Counted from the stretch's first letter, positions 26,571 through 37,070 are shown. The stretch is DNA of 64,000 nucleotides from Zhongshania marina (GCF_002915595.1 NZ_PQGG01000009.1:55782-119781), one strand, 5' to 3'. Notes: generated from the letters alone by a model not told the origin. Numbers and translations are program-made.

Positions 26571-27752
26571 TTAGGAAGAAAAAGCACTCGCTTCGCCAAT
26601 CACTACACCGGTGAAAGTATGGTTCACGTGCATAGCGTCGCAGTGTTCGCCGTAGGTGTTAAATCCCACCACTTTATAGCGCTGATATAGCGCCGACAAT
26701 TCTTCGTAAATACCTTTTCCTTCAGCCTCTATCCTACGGTGAATGCAATCGTAACCAACAACCAGCTGTGGCTCACCAATCTCTGCAACTACCTCTTCCA
26801 TACGTCGCTCAAACTCGGCTACTAAGCCACCGTCACGCATTTTGGTTAGCACAATGCCTGTGTCAATCGCGCAGAAGAAGGTCAAACTCATGTCATCATT
26901 AACTTGCTGAATAGAGCGAGCAAAGAAATTTTCACCAACCTGTACAGATAAAGGATGAAGGGCATAAGATTCGGAATTCAGTTCATCTAATGAAATATCC
27001 ATCACTCGGCAATATTCCAAAGCAGCGGGCTCTGCATTTAATTCATGGGCAATACGCTTGGCGGGGTCAGCCTTTGTCACTACCATTTTTTCCTTTTCAG
27101 CAACAAGGTGGTGACCACTTAACACCGAAAATGGACAGGTGGTATTCACTAATATTATGGCCGCCGCATTACTAAAAAACTGCTTGTCATAGTACACATG
27201 GGTATCACGAAAATGGAGATTATCACCAGCTGAACCGCCTACCAACGGAATACCCGACAAGGCTTCGTTTAAGGCGCTTAACACCAACTCTTCGCGAATC
27301 GACATGCCATCTAACAGAGATAACGCAAAACTGTTGTAGGCCATAGGAGCGATGGCGCGGCTCTCTATGCGCTGCATCATTTCTTTCACAGTATCGTAGG
27401 CGCCGCGTTCTGAAAATGTAGCTAAATTTTTCAAAAGCGTTGTTTCAACAACAAAGTGATCTGCGGATAAACAAAATCCGGTAATGGAGCCTGGAGACAA
27501 GCCCATAGGTGATATTTCACCAGCAGTGGTGCAGCCTAAAACCGGAACCTCACCAAATAGTTCAGCCAAGGTGTCACCCAACTCCTCTCGGTCGTAATCA
27601 ACGCAGCAGAAAAACACAACACAGGCAGGTCGCTCCATCGCCAAAGATTGATAAAGTTCTTGTGCGGCCTTTATTGCATTTGAGTTGTCAGAACCGCCAT
27701 AGGTTACGGCGGGACCACATTCATTTAATCGCTGCTTTTCTACTGCGGTCAT
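26571..27752 (-). CDS. FIST N- and C-terminal domain sensory protein
   Basis: The 393-residue protein has FIST N motifs (ACVVFFCCVDYDREEL, VPVLGCTTAGEISPMG, IPLVGGSAGDNLHF) and FIST C motifs (YCRVMDISLDELNSE, FFCAIDTGIVLTKM, VVGYDCIHRR, VVGFNTYGEHC). FIST domains are predicted ligand-sensing modules, often encoded beside PAS kinases. Here the kinase starts 34 bases downstream. In Pseudomonas aeruginosa a similar protein lies near the ErcS' kinase. It probably feeds a small-molecule signal to the kinase (inference). Confidence 0.88.
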   Translation of the reverse strand: MTAVEKQRLNECGPAVTYGGSDNSNAIKAAQELYQSLAMERPACVVFFCCVDYDREELGDTLAELFGEVPVLGCTTAGEISPMGLSPGSITGFCLSADHFVVETTLLKNLATFSERGAYDTVKEMMQRIESRAIAPMAYNSFALSLLDGMSIREELVLSALNEALSGIPLVGGSAGDNLHFRDTHVYYDKQFFSNAAAIILVNTTCPFSVLSGHHLVAEKEKMVVTKADPAKRIAHELNAEPAALEYCRVMDISLDELNSESYALHPLSVQVGENFFARSIQQVNDDMSLTFFCAIDTGIVLTKMRDGGLVAEFERRMEEVVAEIGEPQLVVGYDCIHRRIEAEGKGIYEELSALYQRYKVVGFNTYGEHCDAMHVNHTFTGVVIGEASAFSS

Positions 27753-27818
27753 GTAATCACCCTTGTGCGTATCGTTATTCTTATATAGCTTTATTTTTTA
27801 TATCGAAACTAAATTAAA

Positions 27819-28556
27819 TCAGCCCAAACGGCCACTCAACAAACCTTCTCTGTCGCACAAACTTATTCGCAATGCGTCAACGTCCAATAATTGACGCGGA
27901 CGCGGCAAGTCGATGCACTCTTCCCTGATAATTTTAGTTGGCGTGGCAGACAAAAACAAAATCCGGTCTGCCAATGTGATCGCTTCTTCTAACTGATGAG
28001 TCACGTAAACAATTGTAAACTTGTGCTTTTGCCACACCGTAAGTAGTAACTGCCGCAACTCCATTGCCGCAGGCTGATCTAATGACACCAATGGCTCGTC
28101 TAGCAGCAAAACATCAGGCTCAGACATTAGCGCTCTAGCTAGCGCGACTCTGCGTTGCATACCGCCAGAAAGCTGGCTGGGGTACTGCGCAGAAGAAGCG
28201 GCGATACCCACGGTATTCAACATGGCCTCTGCCCTTACCGCTGTCAGTGTACTATTTGGTGAATCCGACACCAAGCATACATTTTCTAGCAGCGTAAGCC
28301 ACGGCATCAAACGCGGTTCTTGAAACATGATTCCGAGCTTGGGAGACCCCGTATTACTATTACTGTGGCTTATGCGGCCGTCAAACTTTGTATCCACACC
28401 AGCAATTAGGTTAAGCATGGTGCTCTTACCTGCGCCAGAGGGACCGACAATAGCCAAAAATTCCCCGGTTTTCACTTCAAATGCAAGATCCTGAATAACC
28501 GCCGCCGCTGCCCCATCCCTGTAGTAGCTCTTATTTGCAATATTCACCGTCATCAT
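27819..28556 (-). CDS. NitT/TauT-type ABC transporter ATP-binding protein
   Basis: The protein is 245 residues from the ATG at 28556, which overlaps the permease stop in an ATGA; the frame extends three codons upstream. It has Walker A GPSGAGKST, Q-loop MFQEPRLMPW, signature LSGGMQRRVALARAL, Walker B VLLLDEPLVSLD and switch His VTHQLEEAI. It is typical of the nitrate/sulfonate/taurine importer class. It is the third ABC gene in the run following pqqE. The substrate is unknown. Confidence 0.9.
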   Translation of the reverse strand: MMTVNIANKSYYRDGAAAAVIQDLAFEVKTGEFLAIVGPSGAGKSTMLNLIAGVDTKFDGRISHSNSNTGSPKLGIMFQEPRLMPWLTLLENVCLVSDSPNSTLTAVRAEAMLNTVGIAASSAQYPSQLSGGMQRRVALARALMSEPDVLLLDEPLVSLDQPAAMELRQLLLTVWQKHKFTIVYVTHQLEEAITLADRILFLSATPTKIIREECIDLPRPRQLLDVDALRISLCDREGLLSGRLG

Positions 28557-29293
28557 GTCCGCCACCGCATGACTGAGCTTTCCCAGCGCCGAATAAGCCC
28601 AGCCTCCGAAATTAAAACAATGCCGACAAAGGCAAAGGTGTAAGCCAAAATGCCCGCTATATCGAAATATTGAAAATAAATGCCCAATTGAAATCCCACA
28701 CCATTACTGCACCCGATAAGCTCTGCCACCAATACAATTTTCCAGACCAAAGCCAATCCGGCACGGGTTGCTGCCAATAAATAGGGGTATAGCTGTGGAA
28801 AGTAAACATCGATAAGCGTTCTTCGGCGGGATAGATTAAACGCTCTAGCCACCGCCATTAGTTTAAAATCAATCGCTTTACCACCCTCGCGCATGGTTAC
28901 CACAATAACGGGGATTTTATTGATCACCACCGCCGCCACCGCCGCTTTCTCGTTTAAGCCAAGCCATAAAAAGCAGAGAATAATGACGACCAAGGCTGGG
29001 ATATTCATAAATATCGTATTAATTCCGTCCAGCAACAGGTCTGCTCTGCGTGAATAAGCCATCCACAAGCCGAGAGGAACACCAAGTAACATCGCAAATA
29101 AAAAGCTCAAGCCCACTCTTTGCATGGTAGCTAGCAGATTCGCTAACAAGCTCCCGCTAACGCCTTCCAGCCAGACCCGCTCAGCAATATCGACAGGGCT
29201 TGGCAGCAGCTGCGGCTGCCAAAAAATAACAACGACCTGCCAGCACGCTAGCAAGCTTACAAAGGATAGTAATCGCCACGTTGCCGCTGCCAA
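28553..29293 (-). CDS. NitT/TauT-type ABC transporter permease
   Basis: This 246-residue membrane protein has about six hydrophobic segments: LLSFVSLLACWQVVVIFW, LSFLFAMLLGVPLGLWM, IFMNIPALVVIILCFLWLG, YLLAATRAGLALVWKIVLVAELI and ILAYTFAFVGIVLISEAGL. The BPD-permease loop is visible as AVARAFNLSRRRTLIDVYFPQLYPYL. It starts 10 bases after the binding-protein stop and overlaps the ATPase gene, so the three form one transporter. Confidence 0.9.
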   Translation of the reverse strand: MAAATWRLLSFVSLLACWQVVVIFWQPQLLPSPVDIAERVWLEGVSGSLLANLLATMQRVGLSFLFAMLLGVPLGLWMAYSRRADLLLDGINTIFMNIPALVVIILCFLWLGLNEKAAVAAVVINKIPVIVVTMREGGKAIDFKLMAVARAFNLSRRRTLIDVYFPQLYPYLLAATRAGLALVWKIVLVAELIGCSNGVGFQLGIYFQYFDIAGILAYTFAFVGIVLISEAGLIRRWESSVMRWRT

Positions 29294-29303
29294 TTAGCTC
29301 ACA

Positions 29304-30395
29304 TTAGGACTCCTGGGGCCGCAAAAACTGCCACCAGAACATCCCCTCGTCGAACTTATTATTGTTGTTACGCTTGCTGGGTTCTGAATTCTTTGCACGC
29401 AACATGACAGGCGTATCAGACTCCGCTGCCACCCCCTGATTCAGTGGCGGATATAAAATATCGTAGATTTTGCGTATCGCCTGAGCATCTTCCTGGCTCA
29501 GCGCATCTGGAATACCTGATCGATACGCATCTCTAAGTGCAACAAAAACCTGATCATTGGTGGCTTTTAAAAGCGGCCGAATAGTATCCCACTCCTCATC
29601 TGAACGTGCTAGCAGCGCCTTCGCCTCAAAGGAGGCCGCAAAAAACGCGTTCATTAGTCCTCGGCGACTCTCTGCCTGAGCGCGATCAAATACCCAGCCG
29701 AGCATAGGTACTTTTTTATCAAAACCTAAGGCGTTTAAAAGTTGTTCTGTACTTACTAAGCTGCGCATTCCCTCGCCCAATAAGCGGGCGTTGTAATGCC
29801 AATAATTGATAACCGCATCTAGCTGACCGTTTAATAGGAGATGATTTAGTAAAGGCGGAGCCGCATATTTCACCTTGCTGATTTCTGCCAGATCGACACC
29901 AAGCTTTTCTTTGGAATAGGCGCGAAATAGCAACCATCCCTTATCTACCGGACCACCTGCCACGCCAATACGTTTACCACGTAAATCAGCGAAAGAATGT
30001 ATTCCTGAATCAGCCGCAACTACCATGCCGCCAATCTCCGTTGAATACGGCGAGTAACCATAATCACGCTGGGTATTCTTCTGTTTATTTACCCACACCC
30101 AGTCATTCACAATTAGGTCAACGCGACCACCTTGTAGGGCCACGACTGTGGCGTGTGGCGAACCCAGCTCAAGTACCTCCAATTGGAAACCGTGCTTTTT
30201 ATCTAGACCATGACGCTTGATAACATCAAGCTCCCAATTCACGGTGCCGTATTTAAGCGCCCCTACCCGCAATACCTCTGCCGCACCAAAGCTGGAAAAG
30301 CTAACTAAGCTCAAGCTGAGCAGCAATACAGCAAAATTTATACCTACAATCCGATGCGTCATTGCCTTGCAGAAGCGGAAATATATCAACATCAC
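29304..30395 (-). CDS. NitT/TauT-like ABC substrate-binding protein, coupled to pqqE
   Basis: The 363-residue exported protein has a hydrophobic signal region (about residues 15-36, ending SFSSFGAAE). The periplasmic-binding fold type 2 follows: [54 protein letters not shown] and [19 protein letters not shown]. The start is within the pqqE stop (TGATG), so its translation is coupled to PQQ synthesis. Whether it recruits a lanthanide complex, a PQQ-pathway compound or an alcohol-derived acid cannot be read. The coupling makes a link to quinoprotein function likely. Confidence 0.87.
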   Translation of the reverse strand: MMLIYFRFCKAMTHRIVGINFAVLLLSLSLVSFSSFGAAEVLRVGALKYGTVNWELDVIKRHGLDKKHGFQLEVLELGSPHATVVALQGGRVDLIVNDWVWVNKQKNTQRDYGYSPYSTEIGGMVVAADSGIHSFADLRGKRIGVAGGPVDKGWLLFRAYSKEKLGVDLAEISKVKYAAPPLLNHLLLNGQLDAVINYWHYNARLLGEGMRSLVSTEQLLNALGFDKKVPMLGWVFDRAQAESRRGLMNAFFAASFEAKALLARSDEEWDTIRPLLKATNDQVFVALRDAYRSGIPDALSQEDAQAIRKIYDILYPPLNQGVAAESDTPVMLRAKNSEPSKRNNNNKFDEGMFWWQFLRPQES

Positions 30396-31507
30396 CGCCT
30401 CGCCAATTGATTCGAGTGCGTCGTATTTCTAAACAATAGAGGTCGAACATCGCGTTCACGATTCTGCGCCTGCATCACCGCCGTTTGAATTACATGGTGA
30501 TGCGGCGATTTATCACATACCGGGTCTGCATTTTCAGCCTGCCCCGTCAGTAAATACGCCTGGCACCGACAGCCACCAAAGTCCTTTTCTTTTTCTGGAC
30601 AAGTCCGACAGGGCTCAGCCATCCATTCATCGCCACGGTAGTGATTAAACCCATCTGCGCCATACCAAATATCTTTTAGAGCCGTGGTTTTTACATTAGG
30701 GAAGCTAATAGGTAGATCTCTGGCGCTGTGACAGGGAAGCGCCAAACCATCCGGCGCTACGGTCAGGAATACGGAACCCCAACCATTCATGCAAGCTTTT
30801 GGCCGCGTCTCATAATAATCCGGCACAACAAATATAAGCTGCATTTTATTTTGATACTGCGTGCGATAACGCTGAGTGACTTCCTCCGCATAACGAAGTT
30901 GATCCGCAGACGGCATTAAATCGTCTCGGTTATGTAAACCCCAGCCATAATATTGCACATTGGCCAGTTCGACGTAGTCGGCACCAAGTTGCAAGCAGAG
31001 ATCCAGTATTGATTCTATATGGTCGATATTGTGTCGATGCAAAACAAAATTAATGACCATGGGGTAATCAAATTCTTTTACCACCTGCGCCATTTTTAAT
31101 TTTTTATCAAAGGCTTTATGACTTCCGGCAATTTGGTCGTTAAGTTCTTTTTCACTGTCTTGAAAACTTAACTGAATATGATCTAGACCAGCTGATTTTA
31201 GGGCACTAACGCGCTCATAATTTAAGCCCATTCCCGAGGTAATCAAATTGCTGTAATAGCCCAAACCGCGAGCTTCACGGGCTAGGTCCTCCAAATCTTG
31301 CCGTAATAGTGGTTCGCCACCAGAAAACCCCAACTGCGCGGCCCCAAGTTCTCGACCTTGACGCAATACCTGCAGCCACTCTTCGGTACTTAATTCGTCT
31401 TTAATCTGCGCGAACTCAAGGGGGTTAGAGCAATATGGGCACTGCAGCGGGCAACGATAGGTTAGCTCGGCAAGCAGCCACAGCGGTGGTCCTATCCGGC
31501 TAGACAA
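30392..31507 (-). CDS. pqqE: PqqE, radical SAM enzyme of PQQ synthesis
   Basis: The 371-residue protein has the radical-SAM cluster CPLQCPYC (C-x3-C-x2-C) near residue 20 and [10 protein letters not shown] for SAM binding. The C-terminal SPASM cysteines are visible in [33 protein letters not shown] and [10 protein letters not shown]. PqqE makes the carbon-carbon bond between Glu and Tyr of PqqA, held by the chaperone PqqD. It overlaps pqqD by 8 bases and the downstream ABC binding-protein gene by 4. Confidence 0.95.
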   Translation of the reverse strand: MSSRIGPPLWLLAELTYRCPLQCPYCSNPLEFAQIKDELSTEEWLQVLRQGRELGAAQLGFSGGEPLLRQDLEDLAREARGLGYYSNLITSGMGLNYERVSALKSAGLDHIQLSFQDSEKELNDQIAGSHKAFDKKLKMAQVVKEFDYPMVINFVLHRHNIDHIESILDLCLQLGADYVELANVQYYGWGLHNRDDLMPSADQLRYAEEVTQRYRTQYQNKMQLIFVVPDYYETRPKACMNGWGSVFLTVAPDGLALPCHSARDLPISFPNVKTTALKDIWYGADGFNHYRGDEWMAEPCRTCPEKEKDFGGCRCQAYLLTGQAENADPVCDKSPHHHVIQTAVMQAQNRERDVRPLLFRNTTHSNQLARR

Positions 31508-31784
31508 AATGCGTCCAACCTTTATCTTCTGCCGCTGAGAAAAATTCTATTACGTCGCCGAAAATGCCCTCGGCATCGGGGTATTTATTTTCTAGATATT
31601 CACTTATTTCAGCTACTGATTTCTTGCCATCACAGGCATTTAAAATTTCGCCGGCGCTGGCATTTAGCTTTACCATGCCCTCAGGATAAAGCAGCACAAA
31701 GCTGTCTTGCACAGGCTCCCACTGCAAACGAAAATGACGGCTCAATACCGGTACTACACTAGCAACGCTATCTGCGTGCATCAT
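31500..31784 (-). CDS. pqqD: PqqD, peptide chaperone of PQQ synthesis
   Basis: The 94-residue protein has PqqD landmarks: [47 protein letters not shown]. PqqD binds the PqqA peptide and presents it to PqqE. It overlaps pqqC by 4 bases (ATGA) and pqqE by 8, and it is not fused to either. Confidence 0.95.
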   Translation of the reverse strand: MMHADSVASVVPVLSRHFRLQWEPVQDSFVLLYPEGMVKLNASAGEILNACDGKKSVAEISEYLENKYPDAEGIFGDVIEFFSAAEDKGWTHFV

Positions 31785-32551
31785 ACGCTACTCCATAAAA
31801 TCTGCTCGTTTTTGAGATGATGATAGGGTGGGCGATCGTAGACATAAGCCATGCTGATGGCATCGAGCAAGCACCACAGTATGTCTAATTTAAATTGCAA
31901 AATATTCAGTGCATGCTGCTGCTGCGCCGCACTGCGAAAGTAATCCAAGGTCACACTTAGACCGTGATCAACATCCCGACGCGCCTCACTCAAGCGCTTA
32001 CGAAAATAGCTTAGGGCTTTAGTATCAATCCACGGGTAGTGCTCGGGCCAAGTGTCTAAGCGTCGCTGATGAATTTCTGGCGCAAACATTTCCGTTAGTG
32101 ACGAGCACGCCGCCTCTTGCCAACTCGCGCGGCGCGCGAAGTTCACGTAGGCATCCACAGCAAAACGAACACCGGGTAGCACATGACGATGGTTCAATAA
32201 ATCTTCACGACTTAGACCACAGGCCTCACCTAGGTACAACCACGCCTCTATACCGCCAAGATCGTCACCGCGGCCATCGTGATCAATTATTCGCTGTACC
32301 CACTCGCGGCGCGTCGCCTGATCAGGACAGTTAGCTAGCACTGCAGCGTCTTTAATAGGAATATTGCTTTGATAGTAAAAGCGGTTAGCAACCCAAGCAC
32401 GAATTTGAGTCTTGCTGCACAGGCCCTGATGCATGGCAACGTGAAAAGGGTGATGGATATGATATAAGCGCCCCTTGTCACGCAGCTTCTTTTCAAACTC
32501 TGTTAGCGACAGTGCCTCAGCAACAGTGCTTTCTTGCCTAGCAGCTATCAC
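31781..32551 (-). CDS. pqqC: PqqC, pyrroloquinoline-quinone synthase
   Basis: The 256-residue cofactorless oxidase belongs to the TenA-like helical fold. Conserved stretches are [50 protein letters not shown] and [12 protein letters not shown], holding the His and Arg residues that bind the intermediate. PqqC does the final ring closure and eight-electron oxidation to PQQ using O2. Length matches the family (about 250). It overlaps pqqB and pqqD by 4 bases each. Confidence 0.95.
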   Translation of the reverse strand: MIAARQESTVAEALSLTEFEKKLRDKGRLYHIHHPFHVAMHQGLCSKTQIRAWVANRFYYQSNIPIKDAAVLANCPDQATRREWVQRIIDHDGRGDDLGGIEAWLYLGEACGLSREDLLNHRHVLPGVRFAVDAYVNFARRASWQEAACSSLTEMFAPEIHQRRLDTWPEHYPWIDTKALSYFRKRLSEARRDVDHGLSVTLDYFRSAAQQQHALNILQFKLDILWCLLDAISMAYVYDRPPYHHLKNEQILWSSV

Positions 32552-33546
32552 TGCCCTGCCCTCTGATTATCAATCTGAGCAGTAATATCAGCGGCTAGTC
32601 TATTGGTTTTACCAATTACGCTTTCGCTAGCATCTAAGGCTATCTCCATACCGTCATATGCTACTTCGATGTTTTCCTTGTTCAGCAGCGCGCGTTCAGG
32701 TGAATCTTCATCGAGTATGGGGTTGGTGTTATTTATGTGAATAAGAATTTTTCGCTGCTCCGGAAAGCAGCGCAACATATCAATCATACCGCCTCGACCA
32801 GACTGCGGCAGATGCCCCATCTCTCTAGCTAGCTTTGTCCCTACGCCGGCAAAGATCATTTCGTCTTCTCGCCAAAACGTACCATCTACTAATAAGCAGT
32901 CACTGCGAATCATATAGTCGATTACCGGCTCATCTAAACCACCTAGACCAGGCGCATAAAACACACTTTTTCCTGAACGGATATCTTGGATATACAAGGC
33001 CACATTATCGCCTGGGTGCGGGTCATTACGATGGGGAGAATACGGTGGCGCTTTGCCACAAATAGGTACCGCAGTGATCTGCAAGCCGTCAAATCCGGTG
33101 GGGGTAATTGCACTGCCGTCGATGGCTAGCTCGCAATAGTTAATACCGCCATTCCAACTTTCAAGCATGGTAAAAATTGGAAATCCGCTACTTAAATCTT
33201 GATGCACCATGCGGCTAGCGTAAACGTCAAATGGGCAGCCTTCGCGCAACATTAGCAATCCACTGCTGTGGTCAATTTGGCTGTCTACTAAGACTACCGC
33301 GCCAATACCGGTATCCCGCAAGCCGCGCTTAGGCTGCAAAGCCACGCTGGCCTCTAGCTGCGCTCGGATATCAGGTGAGGCGTTAATTAATAGCCACCGA
33401 ATACCGTCTAAGCTAACTGCAATCGATGACTGGGTTCGCGGCACTGCTCGTATCTTGCCATTGCGAACGCCATAACAATTCTGGCAATTGCAGTTCCATT
33501 GTGGAAATCCGCCACCTGCGGCAGAACCTAATACATGAACTCTCAT
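32548..33546 (-). CDS. pqqB: PqqB, metallo-beta-lactamase-fold hydroxylase of PQQ synthesis
   Basis: The 332-residue protein (family usually about 300) starts with [19 protein letters not shown], the strict PqqB signature, followed by NCQNC with cysteines for a second metal. Metallo-hydrolase-like elements are [20 protein letters not shown] and [11 protein letters not shown]. PqqB hydroxylates the tyrosine side of the crosslinked precursor. The extra length is a C-terminal tail ([20 protein letters not shown]). It begins 54 bases after pqqA. Confidence 0.95.
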   Translation of the reverse strand: MRVHVLGSAAGGGFPQWNCNCQNCYGVRNGKIRAVPRTQSSIAVSLDGIRWLLINASPDIRAQLEASVALQPKRGLRDTGIGAVVLVDSQIDHSSGLLMLREGCPFDVYASRMVHQDLSSGFPIFTMLESWNGGINYCELAIDGSAITPTGFDGLQITAVPICGKAPPYSPHRNDPHPGDNVALYIQDIRSGKSVFYAPGLGGLDEPVIDYMIRSDCLLVDGTFWREDEMIFAGVGTKLAREMGHLPQSGRGGMIDMLRCFPEQRKILIHINNTNPILDEDSPERALLNKENIEVAYDGMEIALDASESVIGKTNRLAADITAQIDNQRAGQ

Positions 33547-33600
33547 TGCGACCTACTTCTCTGATGCGGCCACCCAAACACCGTTCGGGCAGCCAGCAAT

Positions 33601-33672
33601 TTAACGGTTAGCGAAATACATAGTGACTTCAAAGCCCAACCTCAGATCTTGGTATGCTGGTTTTATCCACAT
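33601..33672 (-). CDS. pqqA: PqqA, 23-residue precursor peptide of PQQ
   Basis: This is a 23-codon gene ending in TAA at 33601-33603, starting ATG at 33672 after GAGGAAAG. The peptide begins MWIKPAYQDLRLGFEVTMY. It has the obligatory Glu and Tyr separated by three residues (E15, Y19) that PqqE crosslinks to make the PQQ skeleton. The gene lies 54 bases before pqqB in the same direction, in the standard order pqqABCDE. Length and the conserved KPA...R.GFEVT pattern agree with known PqqA peptides. Confidence 0.95.
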   Translation of the reverse strand: MWIKPAYQDLRLGFEVTMYFANR

Positions 33673-34117
33673 AAGACTTTCCTCTTTTATTCAACTAATT
33701 ATTGAGTTTGCCGTGCAAAGCGGTAGCTAACGGTCAAACCGCCCCTACTACACTCAAATAGTAAGCACCACACACCGATGCTAATACTGTACTTTAGACC
33801 TATACCGAGCCCCCTTTTGGTGTTGGGTCATAGGTAAGAAATACAAAGAAAAACGTGATAAAAGCCACGCCAAAACACTGCGCAAAAAAAAGCCGCGACC
33901 CGAGGCCGCGGCAAACACAACGTTCTACTAACAATTGGTACACCCCACTGACTTAGGTTGCACCAACCCAAACACACTCATCGACACAGAGACGTACTGC
34001 AGCCTTCACTTCCGCAGCGGCCTAAACTAGAGCATGTAATAGCTTGTGTACTCGCACCGGGGACAGGCGGCACACAAGCTACTTGGGTTATTTAAACCGC
34101 GTAATGCGGCCCGAGAC
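33673..34117. other. 445-base region between aldehyde dehydrogenase and pqqA
   Basis: It contains the aldehyde dehydrogenase terminator (33884-33912) and the upstream control region of pqqA. The latter holds CTACTACACT at 33745-33754 and CTGTACTTTAG at 33787-33797, partial matches to the CTACTACTTTAG box. No ORF is convincing. Confidence 0.55.
33884..33912 (-). terminator. Rho-independent terminator downstream of the aldehyde dehydrogenase
   Basis: On the minus strand GCCGCG pairs with CGCGGC (plus-strand 33907-33912 and 33892-33897) and is followed directly by eight T residues. It lies about 205 bases after the aldehyde dehydrogenase stop and ahead of the pqqA promoter, insulating the two units. 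Confidence 0.85.
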
Positions 34118-35638
34118 TCAGAAGAATCCCAGCGGGCTGGTGCTATAGCTCACCAACAGGTTTTTGGTTTGCTGGTAATGATCCAGCATCATTTTGTGGT
34201 TTTCACGGCCAATACCCGATTTTTTATAACCTCCGAAGGCTGAGTGGGCTGGATAGGCGTGGTAGCAGTTTGTCCAGACCCGACCCGCTTGAATACTGCG
34301 ACCCATGCGGTAGGCACGATTCATATCGCGGGTCCAAACACCGGCACCCAAACCGTACTCAGTATCATTCGCGATGCTCAAAGCCTCTGCTTCGTCTTTA
34401 AAGCTGGTCACACCCAATGTTGGCCCAAAAATCTCTTCTTGGAAAACTCGCATTTTATTGTGACCGCGCATCAAAGTAGGTTGCATATAGTAGCCGCCGG
34501 CCAAATTACCCTCTAGGACATTGCGGCTACCACCAATCAACATCTCTACGCCTTCTGCACGACCAATATCCATATAGCTAAGAATTTTTTCTAGCTGCTG
34601 CAATGACGCTTGCGCCCCCACCATGGTGTCGGTATCCAGTGGATTCCCCTGCTTAATCTGAGCTGCGCGCACCATTACGCGCTCCATAAACTCTTCGTAA
34701 ATACTCTCATGTATTAAGGCACGAGACGGACAGGTACACACTTCCCCTTGGTTAAAGAAGCCCAGCAATAGACCTTCAACACATTTACTGATGTAGTCTT
34801 CTTCGTAATTCATCACATCTTCAAAGATAATATTAGGCGACTTACCGCCTAATTCGACCGTTGATGGAATCATGCTATCAGCGGCATTCTTCAAAATCTG
34901 CGCACCGACGGCGGTAGAGCCGGTAAAGGCAATTTTGGCAATGCGGGAACTAGTTGCCAATGCCGAGCCAACATCTTTGCCGAAACCATTAACAATATTA
35001 ATCACACCGGCAGGTACAACATCTGCAATCACTTCCATTAACACCAAAATGCTGGCTGGGGTTTGCTCGGCTGGCTTCATTACCACGCAGTTACCAGCAG
35101 CTAGTGCAGGCGCTAATTTCCATGCCGCCATTAACAGCGGAAAATTCCAAGGAATGATTTGACCCACAACACCAAGAGGTTCGTGAAAATGATAAGTTGC
35201 AGTAGTGTCATCTAACTCTGCTGCCGTACCTTCTTGGGTACGAATACAACCCGCAAAATAGCGAAAATGGTCAACGACCAAAGGTAAGTCAGCATTTAAG
35301 GTTTCACGTACACTTTTACCGTTTTCCCAGCTTTCTGCGACCGCCAACATTTCCAAGTTGCGCTCAACGCAATCTGCAATTTTAAGTAGCACATTGGCGC
35401 GATCACCGGGCGATGTTCTGCCCCATGCATCCTTGGCCTTATGCGCCGCATCCAAAGCCAACTCAATATCAGCCGGCGATGATTGCGGCACTTCGCAAAA
35501 TGCCATCCCAGTTACTGGGGTAATATTAGAGAAATACTTTCCATCAATGGGAGCCACCCATTCACCGCCGATAAAGTTCTCATACCGTGGCTTAAATGTG
35601 ATTACTGAGCCGGCGTCACCTGGTTGCGCGTATATCAT
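34118..35638 (-). CDS. exaC: NAD-dependent aldehyde dehydrogenase, ExaC/AcoD-like
   Basis: The 506-residue protein has the aldehyde dehydrogenase fold. FIGGEWVAP is near the start, and [20 protein letters not shown] and [11 protein letters not shown] are in the NAD domain. The catalytic Glu is in VELGGKSPN, and the catalytic Cys is near residue 300 in [30 protein letters not shown] is near the end. Length and motif details match acetaldehyde-type enzymes (ExaC/AcoD) that turn the aldehyde from the alcohol dehydrogenase into the acid. It is a single gene with its own terminator. Confidence 0.92.
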   Translation of the reverse strand: MIYAQPGDAGSVITFKPRYENFIGGEWVAPIDGKYFSNITPVTGMAFCEVPQSSPADIELALDAAHKAKDAWGRTSPGDRANVLLKIADCVERNLEMLAVAESWENGKSVRETLNADLPLVVDHFRYFAGCIRTQEGTAAELDDTTATYHFHEPLGVVGQIIPWNFPLLMAAWKLAPALAAGNCVVMKPAEQTPASILVLMEVIADVVPAGVINIVNGFGKDVGSALATSSRIAKIAFTGSTAVGAQILKNAADSMIPSTVELGGKSPNIIFEDVMNYEEDYISKCVEGLLLGFFNQGEVCTCPSRALIHESIYEEFMERVMVRAAQIKQGNPLDTDTMVGAQASLQQLEKILSYMDIGRAEGVEMLIGGSRNVLEGNLAGGYYMQPTLMRGHNKMRVFQEEIFGPTLGVTSFKDEAEALSIANDTEYGLGAGVWTRDMNRAYRMGRSIQAGRVWTNCYHAYPAHSAFGGYKKSGIGRENHKMMLDHYQQTKNLLVSYSTSPLGFF

Positions 35639-35823
35639 TTTTCCAACCTCGCTTTATTGTATTAACACGATCAAATTTATAAATAGCCCAATCCATGATC
35701 AGAGCTCTTAAACATCATGCTAGGTGTATTAGTAAAAATAATTAACTGTACTTTGGTCTCTCAAAACTTAATCACTTAGTCGTAAATGCGGTAAAAGATA
35801 GGCCTTTAAGCGCACATAAAAAA

Positions 35824-35860
35824 TCCGGATTCTCCCCACCTCTAGCAGAGAGAATCCGGA
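35824..35860 (-). terminator. Rho-independent terminator after the porin gene
   Basis: TCCGGATTCTC (35824-35834) pairs perfectly with GAGAATCCGGA (35850-35860), loop 15 bases. On the minus strand it is followed by a T-rich run. It starts 28 bases past the porin stop. Confidence 0.85.
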
Positions 35861-35888
35861 AAGCTACGACCTAAGGGGAGATGCGTGA

Positions 35889-37070
35889 TTAAAAGTTTGC
35901 GATAAGCCCTAGCGCAATAGTGCTGGTTTCTTCTTCAGCGCTACCAATTTCCAAGGTATTTACGTTGTACTCCACTACGGTGCGCAGCACCGAGTTAATG
36001 TCGTGGAACCAAGCAACTTGGCTGGTACTGTTATTCCACTCTGTCGAGGTTTCGACAGTGGTTTCACCGTAGGAAACTACAAAGCGTTCCGCACCCATGG
36101 TGTAAGAGGCTTGTGCGACATAGCCGTCGCTGTCTACTTCTTTGCCATTTTCGGAAATTAAATTTTGCAAACCTAGCGCCGAGTCAGTTGCTGGTCCAAG
36201 CAACAAACCCAATCCTTCACCAGAAAATCCTGAAAGGTTTAATGCAAAGCCGCCGGTTTTAAATTTAGCGCCGTAGGAAAAGCCTTGTGAATCGACATCG
36301 TCAACACCTGCCGCATCGCTCTCCGAACTTTGTTGTAAAAAGCCCAACCAAGCGGTAACTGAATTCCCGTCGCCAAATGAAGTGTTGTACGTCAGCTCAC
36401 CCTCAAAACGTGGCAAACTTTCTTCACTGCTTCGCCCCGCACCGGTATCCGTTGTTGTGTTACCTGGGTCAATCAAACCAAGTGCTAGCTTGAAGCCACC
36501 ACCAAAGTCTGGTGTACGGTATGTAATCTGCGCATGAGGGAATGGATAGTGATAGCCGCTACCAATATGTCCAAAAGAAACACCCTGTCCATCGACCAAG
36601 CCCAAGGTGTCGTTTACTGCACCATAGCCCTGCAACATTTCATCTAAGAAGATATTAGAACGGCTAAACAAGGTAAAATCTTTACCGAATAGCACTTGCC
36701 CCCAGTCAGCATCAATCGTCGCGTAGAACTGGCGAACATCAATACCCGTGGATGTCACTCCGGTGTCGCTGTCATTAATCGTTACCCAAAACGATGAACG
36801 CCCACCCACTTTCAGATCACCAACCTGTTTACTGAAGTTGAATCCTACCCAGTTAGGCAACAAACCCATTTTGATTCTCGACTGTGTACGATCCACACCG
36901 CTAAGCTCATTATCAGTGTCGCTTCGAACAAAGAAGGTATTGAAAGATGCATCAATCGAAACCGTCGTGTCGTCTTGATTGTAAACTTCTACAGCCGCCA
37001 TCGCCGGAATACTAAATGCCAGCGCGGTAGCGCCAGAAACCATGTGCCGTATTATTAATTTCTTATTCAT
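35889..37070 (-). CDS. Gram-negative outer-membrane porin
   Basis: The start is the ATG at 37070 (MNKKLIIRHMV), preceded by GGGGGAA; the frame upstream is longer but has no such site. Signal peptide residues 1 to about 25 end PAMAA. The mature part of about 370 residues is a beta barrel: VEVYNQDDTTVSIDASFN, VGFNFSKQVGDLKVGGRSSF, WGQVLFGKDFTLFSRSN, a Gly/Ser-rich middle, and a C-terminal strand ending SEEETSTIALGLIANF with the terminal Phe. It looks like a general or compound-specific trimeric porin. Its place between the aldehyde dehydrogenase and a TonB receptor suggests a role in uptake of small alcohols or acids (inference). Confidence 0.85.
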   Translation of the reverse strand: MNKKLIIRHMVSGATALAFSIPAMAAVEVYNQDDTTVSIDASFNTFFVRSDTDNELSGVDRTQSRIKMGLLPNWVGFNFSKQVGDLKVGGRSSFWVTINDSDTGVTSTGIDVRQFYATIDADWGQVLFGKDFTLFSRSNIFLDEMLQGYGAVNDTLGLVDGQGVSFGHIGSGYHYPFPHAQITYRTPDFGGGFKLALGLIDPGNTTTDTGAGRSSEESLPRFEGELTYNTSFGDGNSVTAWLGFLQQSSESDAAGVDDVDSQGFSYGAKFKTGGFALNLSGFSGEGLGLLLGPATDSALGLQNLISENGKEVDSDGYVAQASYTMGAERFVVSYGETTVETSTEWNNSTSQVAWFHDINSVLRTVVEYNVNTLEIGSAEEETSTIALGLIANF

